The position numbers and the translations under genes are program-made. The notes under the pieces are model-generated. The model ran no database searches, was not told the DNA's origin, and worked only from the letters and a program-made list of their open reading frames with translations. Positions 1 to 7,025 of a stretch of DNA of 64,000 nucleotides are shown piece by piece. Numbering within the stretch: the stretch's first letter is position 1; every line of letters starts with the position of its first letter. Where the stretch lies: assembly GCA_008501635.1 (NCBI GenBank), contig QQUJ01000007.1, positions 1 to 64,000 of the forward strand, read 5' to 3'. The DNA comes from Pseudomonadota bacterium. Its GTDB lineage: Bacteria; Pseudomonadota; Gammaproteobacteria; QQUJ01.

Positions 1-338
1 TCCAGCAGATGACGAAAATTGAGAATCGTCGTCTCGTCGGGAACCGGCTCACGCCCAAGGTCAATGCCGGCGAAAAGACACATGGAGCGAGATTCATACA
101 ACGCTTCCTCGGCGCCTGGATCCGACAGGTTGAACCAGTGTTGGAGGAAGTAGATGCGCAACATCCGTTCCAGTTCAATGGGTGGGCGCCCGTTTCCCGC
201 TTTGGGGTAGTGGGGTTCGATGAGCTCACAAAGCTGATCCCATGGAACCACAGCATCCATCTCCGAGAGAAATTTCTCTCGCCGGGTTGGTTTTCGAAAT
301 TGCTCAAATTCCCCCGCGGCAAACGTTTGCTGCTTCAT
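1..338 (-). CDS. IS5-family transposase, N-terminal part, cut by window edge
   Basis: Transposase of an IS5-type (DDE) insertion sequence, read on the minus strand from an ATG at 338 and running off the window at base 1. The 112 visible residues begin MKQQTFAAGEFEQFRKPTRR and include PWDQLCELIEPHYPKAGNGRPP and LERMLRIYFLQHWFNLSDPG, followed by DLGREPVPDETTILNFRHLLE. This is the well-known N-terminal region (DUF772-type) of IS5-group transposases. The catalytic DDE core lies outside the window. A plausible element end is at 403, next to a TTAG that fits the YTAR target preference of this group. Whether the full element is intact cannot be judged here. Confidence 0.9.
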   Translation of the reverse strand, partial: MKQQTFAAGEFEQFRKPTRREKFLSEMDAVVPWDQLCELIEPHYPKAGNGRPPIELERMLRIYFLQHWFNLSDPGAEEALYESRSMCLFAGIDLGREPVPDETTILNFRHLL

Positions 339-385
339 CGTTTTCTACCGGTTCCAAATAATGCGTGTATTGTCGCAAACTTTGG

Positions 386-403
386 GACTTAATCAGAGAT
401 GCC
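386..403 (-). repeat. Probable terminal inverted repeat of the IS5-type element
   Basis: Read outward-in on the minus strand from 403, the sequence GGCATCTCTGATTAAGTC is a likely IS end. It lies 48 bp upstream of the transposase start, and the flanking TTAG at 404-407 matches a YTAR 4-bp target. The other terminus is outside the window, so the inverted repeat itself is not confirmed. Confidence 0.5.
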
Positions 404-418
404 TTAGTCTGTCACCTT
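404..418 (+). repeat. Left copy of a 15-bp direct repeat flanking the HerA/NurA/methyltransferase cassette
   Basis: TTAGTCTGTCACCTT here matches TTAATCTGTCACCTT at 4813-4827 in the same orientation at 14 of 15 positions. The three-gene cassette lies exactly between them. The IS5-type element abuts this copy at its TTAG. Confidence 0.55.
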
Positions 419-448
419 CTCCGCCACTTCATTTGTGAGTAATAAAGT

Positions 449-2500
449 TCAAATCAAACGTATCCATGTCTTGCCAGTCCCCTCGTTTTTGAAAGTCTCC
501 CAATACTGCCCTTGGGGGCCAAAAGCCTCATCCATGGCATGTTTAACCTCTCTATAGGCCAAGTCACTGGCATCTTGTGTGATTCCTTCGGGGATACACT
601 CTTCAACAATTTTATTCATGGCACCCCACGGCATCCCGTCTGATTTGAGTTTTTCTCTGATTGACTGATCGTTTTGCAGCCGCTCAACAGCTCGCATGTG
701 AAAAACCTTCAGTGGGTCAATCTCACCTGTTTCTGGATCGGGTACTACGTCATGGGTTTTCTTGATTCCAGAGGCAAAAGTATTCCCAGCAGGCATGTTG
801 TAGTCATGGTCAATCATCGAGAATTTGTTCTCGAACGAGAGTACTCGTACACCAACCGGGTAGGGCTTCTTGGTGGCTGAACTCCAGAACACACCTTGAC
901 CAGGGATTGGCTCGTTCAGCAGACCGCTCAAGATGTCTGAACTGAAGTGCGCGTTGGCGCTCTTAATATTTTGAAGATCACTGGCAGACAGCAGGTGGAA
1001 CACGAACCAGTTGTCGCCCTGACTCAAAATCTCGTTAGGAATGCTTCCGGGTTGTTGGGTAATGAGCACCGCTCCAAGATCGTATTTTCGCCCCTCCTTC
1101 ACCCATTCAATATAGGGGCCGGAACCCGATGCGCGTTCATTCAAAACGCTTTGAGCCTCTTCCACAACAGCTATCGTTGGAATAGTTTTCGGGTTGGCAT
1201 CCGTGAACTGTTCTTGGTTGTGGTCGAATATTTTCCGAAGGAGGATGCCACTGAGAATCAGCCCCTGATTCCCGCGCATTTGCGACACGTCAATCACGCA
1301 GAGCTTTCCAGCGCTCAGTGAATCCAAAAGCTTGTCTAACAGGGTGCTGCTTGGGTCATGCAGCATACGCACAATGTTGGTCATGTGACTTCGGGCAGCG
1401 ATTGCCTCTACAGACCCTTCTTGAACATGTATAATCGCGGCGATCTCATTCTCGTCAGCACGATTCCCATCGCGGTAGATCAGGTCGACCAGTCTGGACC
1501 AGCCATCCATAGGGAGACCGCGTAACTTTACAACGTTCTGCTGATCTTGCTTCTCTGGGCTTATCGCAATTGAGATCACATCGCCTGGGCGCAAGCGTCG
1601 AATATCCAAGCGGATTCCGCCCGCAACAAACGACTGATAGAACGCACTTGAGTTGTGGCGGTTCGTGAAGACAACCAGTTCGTCTTCCAGGTGAGGAACA
1701 TCGCACAGACCAGGGCGTCCTTTATCGTCTGGCCAGAAGTATTCACCATCGGGATCGAACAGCAGTGTGCCAACAGGCACTTGAACACCCTTGCGTTTCT
1801 CAACAGTAGGCGTCTCTCTATAAAGCTCCGAAAACAGCAGTTTGTTGAGGTTTGATTTTCCGAAGCCTGCTCGGGCAAAGATAAAAGAACGACGAGAGAC
1901 GAGATGATGGATCGGGAATTTAACCATCACCTCGGGTTCTTTTATCTGCATCCCAGGCTCCACCGAAGCATAGGGGCTATCACCGCAGTAGACATACTCG
2001 CCCAATGCAAAGTGGCCGATAGGCTCTGCCTGCTGGTTGTGTCCGACGATCTCTCTGAGGACTTCATCATCCAGAAAGGCTACCGGGCTACCCACGTGGG
2101 GAAGTCGGCGGTGTGAGGGCAGGAAGTGCAGCGCCGTTTCGTTTTGGCGAAGGACCCCGAGTACGCGAATGTCGACCTTGTACTTTAAGTATTTTTCTCT
2201 CAGATCCTCTGGGACAGGGCGCTCCTCCTGCATGGCTCGGACGTTGAATTCCTCTCCAACACCACTGGAAAGCTTGCCTGCTGATGAGAGCGAGGTGATT
2301 CTGCCAAGGACCGCCTCATCGTCGGATTCAAGCTGCACAAGAAGGAATTGCCCATGCATTGGGATGCTCTGAAAATCAGACCGGTATGGCAGAACCAAGT
2401 CGGCATGGAACTCTAAGCCGCCTTCCGAGAACCCTCTGAATACACCGATGATTTGATGTCGGGGAAAGAGTTTGAATGCCGCCACTATTTTTTTCTCCAT
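449..2500 (-). CDS. HerA-like ATPase of a putative defence cassette
   Basis: Predicted hexameric HerA/FtsK-superfamily pump ATPase, 683 aa, probably acting on DNA with the adjacent NurA-like nuclease. An N-terminal beta-rich region (about residues 1-190) precedes the motor. Walker A is ARAGFGKSN near residues 209-217, a FDPDGEYFW segment typical of HerA lies near 248-256, Walker B is TIAVVEEAQ near 442-450 with two Glu, and a GRKYDLGAVLITQQP segment near 470-484 carries the likely arginine finger and sensor. The ATG at 2500 overlaps the nuclease stop by one base, so the genes are probably translationally coupled. The region is AT-richer than the rest of the window. HerA family assignment is firm; a defence role is inferred from the neighbours. 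Confidence 0.88.
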   Translation of the reverse strand: MEKKIVAAFKLFPRHQIIGVFRGFSEGGLEFHADLVLPYRSDFQSIPMHGQFLLVQLESDDEAVLGRITSLSSAGKLSSGVGEEFNVRAMQEERPVPEDLREKYLKYKVDIRVLGVLRQNETALHFLPSHRRLPHVGSPVAFLDDEVLREIVGHNQQAEPIGHFALGEYVYCGDSPYASVEPGMQIKEPEVMVKFPIHHLVSRRSFIFARAGFGKSNLNKLLFSELYRETPTVEKRKGVQVPVGTLLFDPDGEYFWPDDKGRPGLCDVPHLEDELVVFTNRHNSSAFYQSFVAGGIRLDIRRLRPGDVISIAISPEKQDQQNVVKLRGLPMDGWSRLVDLIYRDGNRADENEIAAIIHVQEGSVEAIAARSHMTNIVRMLHDPSSTLLDKLLDSLSAGKLCVIDVSQMRGNQGLILSGILLRKIFDHNQEQFTDANPKTIPTIAVVEEAQSVLNERASGSGPYIEWVKEGRKYDLGAVLITQQPGSIPNEILSQGDNWFVFHLLSASDLQNIKSANAHFSSDILSGLLNEPIPGQGVFWSSATKKPYPVGVRVLSFENKFSMIDHDYNMPAGNTFASGIKKTHDVVPDPETGEIDPLKVFHMRAVERLQNDQSIREKLKSDGMPWGAMNKIVEECIPEGITQDASDLAYREVKHAMDEAFGPQGQYWETFKNEGTGKTWIRLI

Positions 2501-3639
2501 TAATACCGGCGTTGCGCAGGATCAGCATCCTGGAACCGAGCAATATCCAATACTTTGCTGTTCTCTCCGAGCAGCTTACGGATGCCATCAAAAATCTCGT
2601 CTTGTAGTACGTCGAAGTCAAAATCAACCAGAGCCGCATTCTCGTGCGCCCTTTGCAGGCAGAGCGGATAAAAAGGCACGGGAAAACCGTTTTCCGCATC
2701 TGCCAGTAGGTATCCCATCGTCGCGTGGGCTTCTTTCACCTGGGGAACGAAGATGTCTACTGGCCATACCGAGTCGTGTGAACTCTTCCCGAACTTCACG
2801 AAGAACATCTTCCCACCGACGAATTTGTTAACCTCTTGGCCGTCGAAGTTCATGTCGTCGCCGCGTGCGTACTCTTGCCATGCGTAGGCTTTGCCCTCGA
2901 TGTCCCTCGGAATCTCGACATAGCAGGGGTATGGCGAGTTCATGACGCTCTCGAGTTGCATGGCGAGCCTGTAACGGGAGAGCACCTTGCTGTGTTTCGC
3001 GAGTCCCACAAGATAGATGCGACGGCGAGTTTTTTTCCTGTGCTCCTCAATGGCCTCTTCAATACCACTGAGTAAGCGTCGGAAATACTCGCCAGAAAAT
3101 ATTTTGCTCCGCAGTAAGCCATCGAAGACGACCAATGTGTCAGAGCCGAACTCTTTTGTACGGATGATCTTGAAGAGAATTGCCCACTCGATGATCTCAC
3201 GATACACCTGAACCCAACTCGGGTTAGCAATGTCCTTGCCTTCGTTCAGCTTGATCATTGGACTAAGCTTGTGAAGGCTATCCACGCCCAGAAAATCCAT
3301 CAGCTCACCGAGAGCTGAAATGGCTTTACCGCCGTCAAGGTGCCGGGTATTCAACTCCCGAATTTTTGAAGAGGTCGAAACGGCTTCGAGGCAGTATTCG
3401 TTGTTACTGGAGTCAACGACCCGAATGAGCTGAATCAGGAACGGGTCGTATTCAATCTTGTTGTTACCCCCGTCAGTACCAACGAGGGAAATCGAGGTGG
3501 CCGTCCTCGGCTGGATACGACGAACTTGGTCTCGAAGCGGGCGGACTTCATATCGAATGTCGTCCAGAAGGCCGCGGTCCTCCATTATTCGTCTTGAAAT
3601 CTCTTCACTGAGTTTCTTGTGGCTCTCTGGGTCAATCAT
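2500..3639 (-). CDS. NurA-like 5'-3' nuclease
   Basis: A 379-residue protein with the layout of NurA-domain nucleases, which pair with HerA ATPases in DNA-end processing and in several defence loci. The first metal-binding motif is SLVGTDGGNNKIEYDP near residues 51-66 (Asp56). A second acidic motif is TLVVFDGLLRSK near 168-179 (Asp173), and the VGLAKHSKVLSRY segment near 211-223 matches the conserved K-x-S motif of NurA. The ATG at 3639 overlaps the methyltransferase stop by four bases and its stop overlaps the HerA start by one. This is the tight coupling expected for subunits of one machine. Family call is from motifs; divergent from classical archaeal NurA. Confidence 0.8.
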   Translation of the reverse strand: MIDPESHKKLSEEISRRIMEDRGLLDDIRYEVRPLRDQVRRIQPRTATSISLVGTDGGNNKIEYDPFLIQLIRVVDSSNNEYCLEAVSTSSKIRELNTRHLDGGKAISALGELMDFLGVDSLHKLSPMIKLNEGKDIANPSWVQVYREIIEWAILFKIIRTKEFGSDTLVVFDGLLRSKIFSGEYFRRLLSGIEEAIEEHRKKTRRRIYLVGLAKHSKVLSRYRLAMQLESVMNSPYPCYVEIPRDIEGKAYAWQEYARGDDMNFDGQEVNKFVGGKMFFVKFGKSSHDSVWPVDIFVPQVKEAHATMGYLLADAENGFPVPFYPLCLQRAHENAALVDFDFDVLQDEIFDGIRKLLGENSKVLDIARFQDADPAQRRY

Positions 3640-4778
3640 TGCGCACGTAACCTAATGAAATAGTCCTTTTCTTCGATGGCAGTTGTTTTTGTTCTACTGC
3701 CCATCACATCGGCTTGTCTTCTCCCTCTAGATGCATTTCCTGCATTGCGACTATAGTAGATATACCAATCACCAGCTGATTGCTCTATGGAGTTACGAAA
3801 AATCTGGTCGTAGTCTGCTTTGCGTGACGCCAAGCCGCCAAAGCGGATAACCATGCGAACATCATCGGAGGCTTTATTATAAATATTGTCCCAGACGACT
3901 GATAACGATTCAGCAAAGCCCTTTGGGGAGAGGTGATCGACTTGCCCAGTGGCTTCGTAGGCAATAGTTTCAGGGCCACCAATTAACCAATGACGGAGCC
4001 ATTGATCCTGAACATAGGTGCGCATACCGTAGTAAGGTGGCGACGAAATCACCAAATCAATGGGCTGTTGGATATCTCTATACCCAGCGTAATCACGACT
4101 ATCCACACATCGGATATTGTTGACGCTGGAATGTCCTTCGATAGCGTGACCAAGCACTAATCCCACCTTCTTTCTGATCGGGATTCGTACATCGACAAAT
4201 CGCGGATTCATCCCTCGCTGTTTCCAGTACCTGATCGAGTATTCGGGCTTGGAGGCGAAAGTGCGCGGCATTTGATTGGAAAAATAAGAGGGGTTGCCTA
4301 AGTCCTTCGTTAGTGGGCCATGCAGACACCCCATCAGAATGGCACGTAGCATGATCGATGCATCGGTTTCCGGTAGCGCCATCAGCCCCTCACGAAGTTT
4401 GCACAGATCCTGCAAGGTTTCTGGGTGAAACGCCCATTCCCAAAACTCGCCTTGAGGCACTGCACTGCGATGTTCTTCCTCAAGCAAGCGCCCCATTAAA
4501 GAGAGGACTTCAGTAGGGTCTGTGACGGCGAGTTTAGCCTTTGCGATGGCAACCGCTATAGGAGAAGAATCGTGGCCATATGAAGCGATCCCAAGAGTCT
4601 GAGCAGCATAGTTTGTCGTGCCCCTGCCGCAGAATGGATCAAACACAACAGTGTCTTGAGATGCTTGCTTGAGGATAGTCAGCGGGAATTCGAGCGGAAA
4701 CATGGTGTAATACGGACACACCGCATTCAGCTTGTACTGTGGCCCCCTGGAAAGACTCCTTGCCGCACCGCCGCCCAC
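3636..4778 (-). CDS. DNA amino-methyltransferase (N4-cytosine or N6-adenine type)
   Basis: SAM-dependent DNA methyltransferase of 380 aa. The SAM-binding motif I is VVFDPFCGRGTT near residues 44-55, preceded by a motif-X-like segment (CPYYTMFPLEFP). The catalytic motif IV, DLVISSPPYYGM, is near 241-252. About 190 residues lie between motifs I and IV, room for a target-recognition region, which suggests an alpha-like motif order. SPPY is the form common in N4-cytosine enzymes, although N6-adenine cannot be excluded. The GTG start at 4778 is supported by a GAGGAG ribosome-binding site about 7 bases upstream. It is the first gene of the three-gene operon with the NurA- and HerA-like genes and would mark self DNA if the system restricts foreign DNA. 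Confidence 0.88.
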   Translation of the reverse strand: MGGGAARSLSRGPQYKLNAVCPYYTMFPLEFPLTILKQASQDTVVFDPFCGRGTTNYAAQTLGIASYGHDSSPIAVAIAKAKLAVTDPTEVLSLMGRLLEEEHRSAVPQGEFWEWAFHPETLQDLCKLREGLMALPETDASIMLRAILMGCLHGPLTKDLGNPSYFSNQMPRTFASKPEYSIRYWKQRGMNPRFVDVRIPIRKKVGLVLGHAIEGHSSVNNIRCVDSRDYAGYRDIQQPIDLVISSPPYYGMRTYVQDQWLRHWLIGGPETIAYEATGQVDHLSPKGFAESLSVVWDNIYNKASDDVRMVIRFGGLASRKADYDQIFRNSIEQSAGDWYIYYSRNAGNASRGRRQADVMGSRTKTTAIEEKDYFIRLRAQ

Positions 4779-4812
4779 TATTGCTCCTCGTTATTTGCTG
4801 TTTTCAAAAAAA

Positions 4813-4827
4813 TTAATCTGTCACCTT
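4813..4827 (+). repeat. Right copy of the 15-bp direct repeat flanking the cassette
   Basis: TTAATCTGTCACCTT, one mismatch from 404-418. It lies about 35 bp upstream of the methyltransferase start, in a T/A-rich stretch. It may be a dispersed REP-type motif or a junction of the cassette. Confidence 0.55.
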
Positions 4828-4894
4828 TCCCGATCTTTCTTGATAAGGGCACATTTCATAGCAGTATACTAGCCAACCATTGGCGTTTTTACAC

Positions 4895-5182
4895 TCACCC
4901 CAAACACTCTTGCTGCTCAATCTCTTTGTTTTCGCTACCGATGATCGCGAATGTTTTGACTTCGCCTTCTGCATGGTCTTTTAGAAAACTCAGGTTCTCA
5001 TCAACAAAGTCTTTATTGCAAACACGGATATCCAAGGAGTGGGACTGGATGTCACCTTGATTGAGCGATCCGTTTTCTGTCGTGACCGTGAAATCCGGGC
5101 CGCGATAATTATCCGGGAGGTTTCCGGTTTCACGATCAATGGGGTCAGAGTCATTGATTTCATTAACCCTTGAGAACCGGCG
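4895..5182 (-). pseudogene. 5'-truncated remnant of an unidentified gene, in frame after the universal stress protein stop
   Basis: An open frame of 95 codons ending in TGA at 4895-4897 has no usable start near its upstream end. It begins directly after, and in frame with, the TGA of the stress-protein gene at 5183. The peptide has normal acidic, globular composition (for example NEINDSDPIDRETGNL and DFVDENLSFLKDHAEGE) and ends NKEIEQQECLG. It therefore looks like the C-terminal end of a real gene whose 5' part was lost when the accessory segment joined this locus. The family is not recognised. Its base composition resembles the defence cassette downstream, so it may once have been part of the same module. 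Confidence 0.5.
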
Positions 5183-6073
5183 TCAGCGACCGACCCAGAC
5201 CGAGCACCGCGCATCTCTGACAATCCGGCCCGCAACGCTTCCCAGCAGCACCCTTCCGATACGACCCTTACCCGTTCCGCCAACGAGAATCAGATCCGCA
5301 CCGAACTCATCGGCCGCACCGAGGATCGCTTCACTCGCGCTGGGAGCCTCGAGGACCTGTGTCGTAACTTCAACGGCGAGCAAATCGAGAGCTTCCGCTG
5401 TCTCTTTCAGGTGTTGCTTGGCGCCCGCCTTGCGTTGCCTCCACGATTCATTGAGCCGCTGACGAATATCCATCCGGAATGCCGTAACAAGTTCCATCAC
5501 AGTCACCACCTTGATGGTGCACCAGCGTCTGGCGGCCAACTCGGCGAACTGCTCAATGGCAGCGTTCGATTGCTCCGAGCCATCGGTCGCCACGAGTACT
5601 CGAAGTGTCTCGGAGCGACCGTCGCCGGCGGAATCCATTGCTCCCATCGGCCGGGCGATGAGCACCGAGAACGGGGCGTATGTGACCACCTTGAGGGCAA
5701 CGCTCCCTAAGAGGAACCGTTTGAACCCACCGCGTCCGTGCGAACCGACCACCGCGAGATCAGTCTCTGTCCGCACCCCGTGCTCGATGATCTCACCGGC
5801 GGCGTTGCCCATCAGCACGGTTTGCGACACTGGGAGGCCGAGTCTGGACGCTCGCTCGACCGTCTGTTGAAGCGCCCGATCTGCTTCCATCCGTACCGCT
5901 TCCTGAACGTCGACACTCTCCGGTGAAGTGTGGCCGCCTGTGACAGACGCAACATCCGGCACAACGGTTACTACCGACATCTCGCTTCCCTCTGGAAACG
6001 GCAGTCGGGCGAGGAACTCAAGCGACGATGTTGTGAAGTCGGAACCGTCTGCTGCGAACAACACTTTCATCAT
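5183..6073 (-). CDS. Tandem-domain universal stress protein (UspA family)
   Basis: Cytoplasmic stress protein of 296 aa with two UspA domains (about residues 1-140 and 150-296). Each begins with a beta-strand/Asp pattern (MKVLFAADGSD; LRVLVATDGSEQSN) and carries the ATP-binding glycine motif. The motifs are VVGSHGRGGFKRFLLGS in the first domain and LVGGTGKGRIGRVLLGS in the second, so both halves probably bind ATP. The start at 6073 (MMKVLF) is chosen because an AGAGGG ribosome-binding site lies just upstream. A longer reading from 6127 would cover that site. It is monocistronic, with accessory DNA on its downstream side. Confidence 0.9.
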   Translation of the reverse strand: MMKVLFAADGSDFTTSSLEFLARLPFPEGSEMSVVTVVPDVASVTGGHTSPESVDVQEAVRMEADRALQQTVERASRLGLPVSQTVLMGNAAGEIIEHGVRTETDLAVVGSHGRGGFKRFLLGSVALKVVTYAPFSVLIARPMGAMDSAGDGRSETLRVLVATDGSEQSNAAIEQFAELAARRWCTIKVVTVMELVTAFRMDIRQRLNESWRQRKAGAKQHLKETAEALDLLAVEVTTQVLEAPSASEAILGAADEFGADLILVGGTGKGRIGRVLLGSVAGRIVRDARCSVWVGR

Positions 6074-6485
6074 GAATCCCTCTCGGTGAACACGGCTCTG
6101 TCTCCACATCCTAAACTGGACAGGCACGTATCGGAACCCCGCCGGGGCTGGCCGGGCGCCCCGCGGGCGCCGACCCTGTGTCGAGCGGTCGACTCGGGGG
6201 TGATACTGAATTAGATCGATTGCTCCGTGGTCGCGGTCAAGCCGCCTGGCTTCGTAACGCCATTCACTTTGGTCGTACCGTGGTCTTCGTCACCGGGAAC
6301 CGCGCACAATCAGGAAAGCCATAGAGTCATGTCCAGACCAGAACCAGCTATAGTCTCGATCCACGGCCATCTCTGGAAGGCCAGCTTCCAACCAAACCCA
6401 TCAACTCGCCCAATTGGGAACGAATTTCCGCTGACGCGGCAAAACAGCCACCTAATGACAACTTCATACGTGTTTGCTTCTGACC
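6074..6485. other. Intergenic stretch without recognisable gene
   Basis: About 410 bases between the stress protein and the left 245-bp repeat. It holds short GC-rich inverted repeats near 6135-6175. Open frames here have no family resemblance or ribosome-binding site. The promoter of the stress gene should lie near 6075-6130, but no clear boxes were seen. Confidence 0.5.
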
Positions 6486-6730
6486 GATCTCCGTCATGCG
6501 GGGCTTGAATTTATCCGGCGCTGGCTGTCAGCTGCAGCAACGACTGCTGCAATTCAATCCTGAGTCGAACAACCCTGCTGCGCAGCTCTGCATCGAAACG
6601 TGTTTTAGACGCGATCGACCTGGGCGTTCTTCGCGGCTCGGCGCAAAACCGCATCACCCGACCACCACCTTCCCCGCGTCCACTTCGATCGTCACTGCGT
6701 CGCCAACCCCGACACCCTCCAGCCACGGCG
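6486..6730 (+). repeat. Left copy of a 245-bp direct repeat bounding the catabolic segment
   Basis: This stretch aligns without gaps to 19709-19953, with 13 differences by manual count (about 95% identity). The right copy contains the last 25 codons of the gene at 19877-20341 plus its downstream flank, so this left copy is an orphan duplicate of that gene's 3' end. The alignment stops at GCCACGGCG (left) and GCCATGGCG (right). The two copies enclose the 2-hydroxyacid, IclR, TAXI and AprAB-like genes. Confidence 0.9.
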
Positions 6731-6758
6731 ATCCCGACCCCATTGATCCCGGATTTAG

Positions 6759-6923
6759 GCGCCACAAGTGGCGAAACTGATTAACAACTACCTGGAGGAT
6801 TGGCTAAGCAAGTATATTCTGGTGGCCAACATGGACTACATGCCGCTACTCGGCGGGCAGGAATCAAGAACAGGCTGCGTTGATTTCTTGATTTTCCGCT
6901 GTGAGGGCGCCAACGATACTTAA
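6759..6923 (+). pseudogene. Possible bacteriohemerythrin C-terminal remnant
   Basis: A short open frame between stops at 6756 and 6921 reads VAKLINNYLEDWLSKYILVA followed by NMDYMPLL. This resembles the last helix of bacteriohemerythrins, where DWLxxHIxxxDxxYxPxL carries iron ligands. Here the ligand His is Tyr and the Asp is Asn, and no N-terminal part is visible upstream. It is probably a decayed fragment just inside the left 245-bp repeat. The identification is by pattern only. Confidence 0.35.
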
Positions 6924-7025
6924 CTTTGGCACAAGGGAACTTCAGCTTAAGAGGAAGAGACGTAAATTGATCAACCGGACAAAAACCATGACTGATACCG
7001 TCACCAGGCTCATAGGAGAAGCTCT

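Noticed and set aside
9-392. 127-codon plus-strand frame at the window start
   Set aside because: The opposite strand encodes an unmistakable IS5 transposase N terminus over the same bases.
4656-5060. 134-codon plus-strand frame before the stress protein
   Set aside because: Overlaps the methyltransferase start and ribosome-binding site on the other strand and has no family features.
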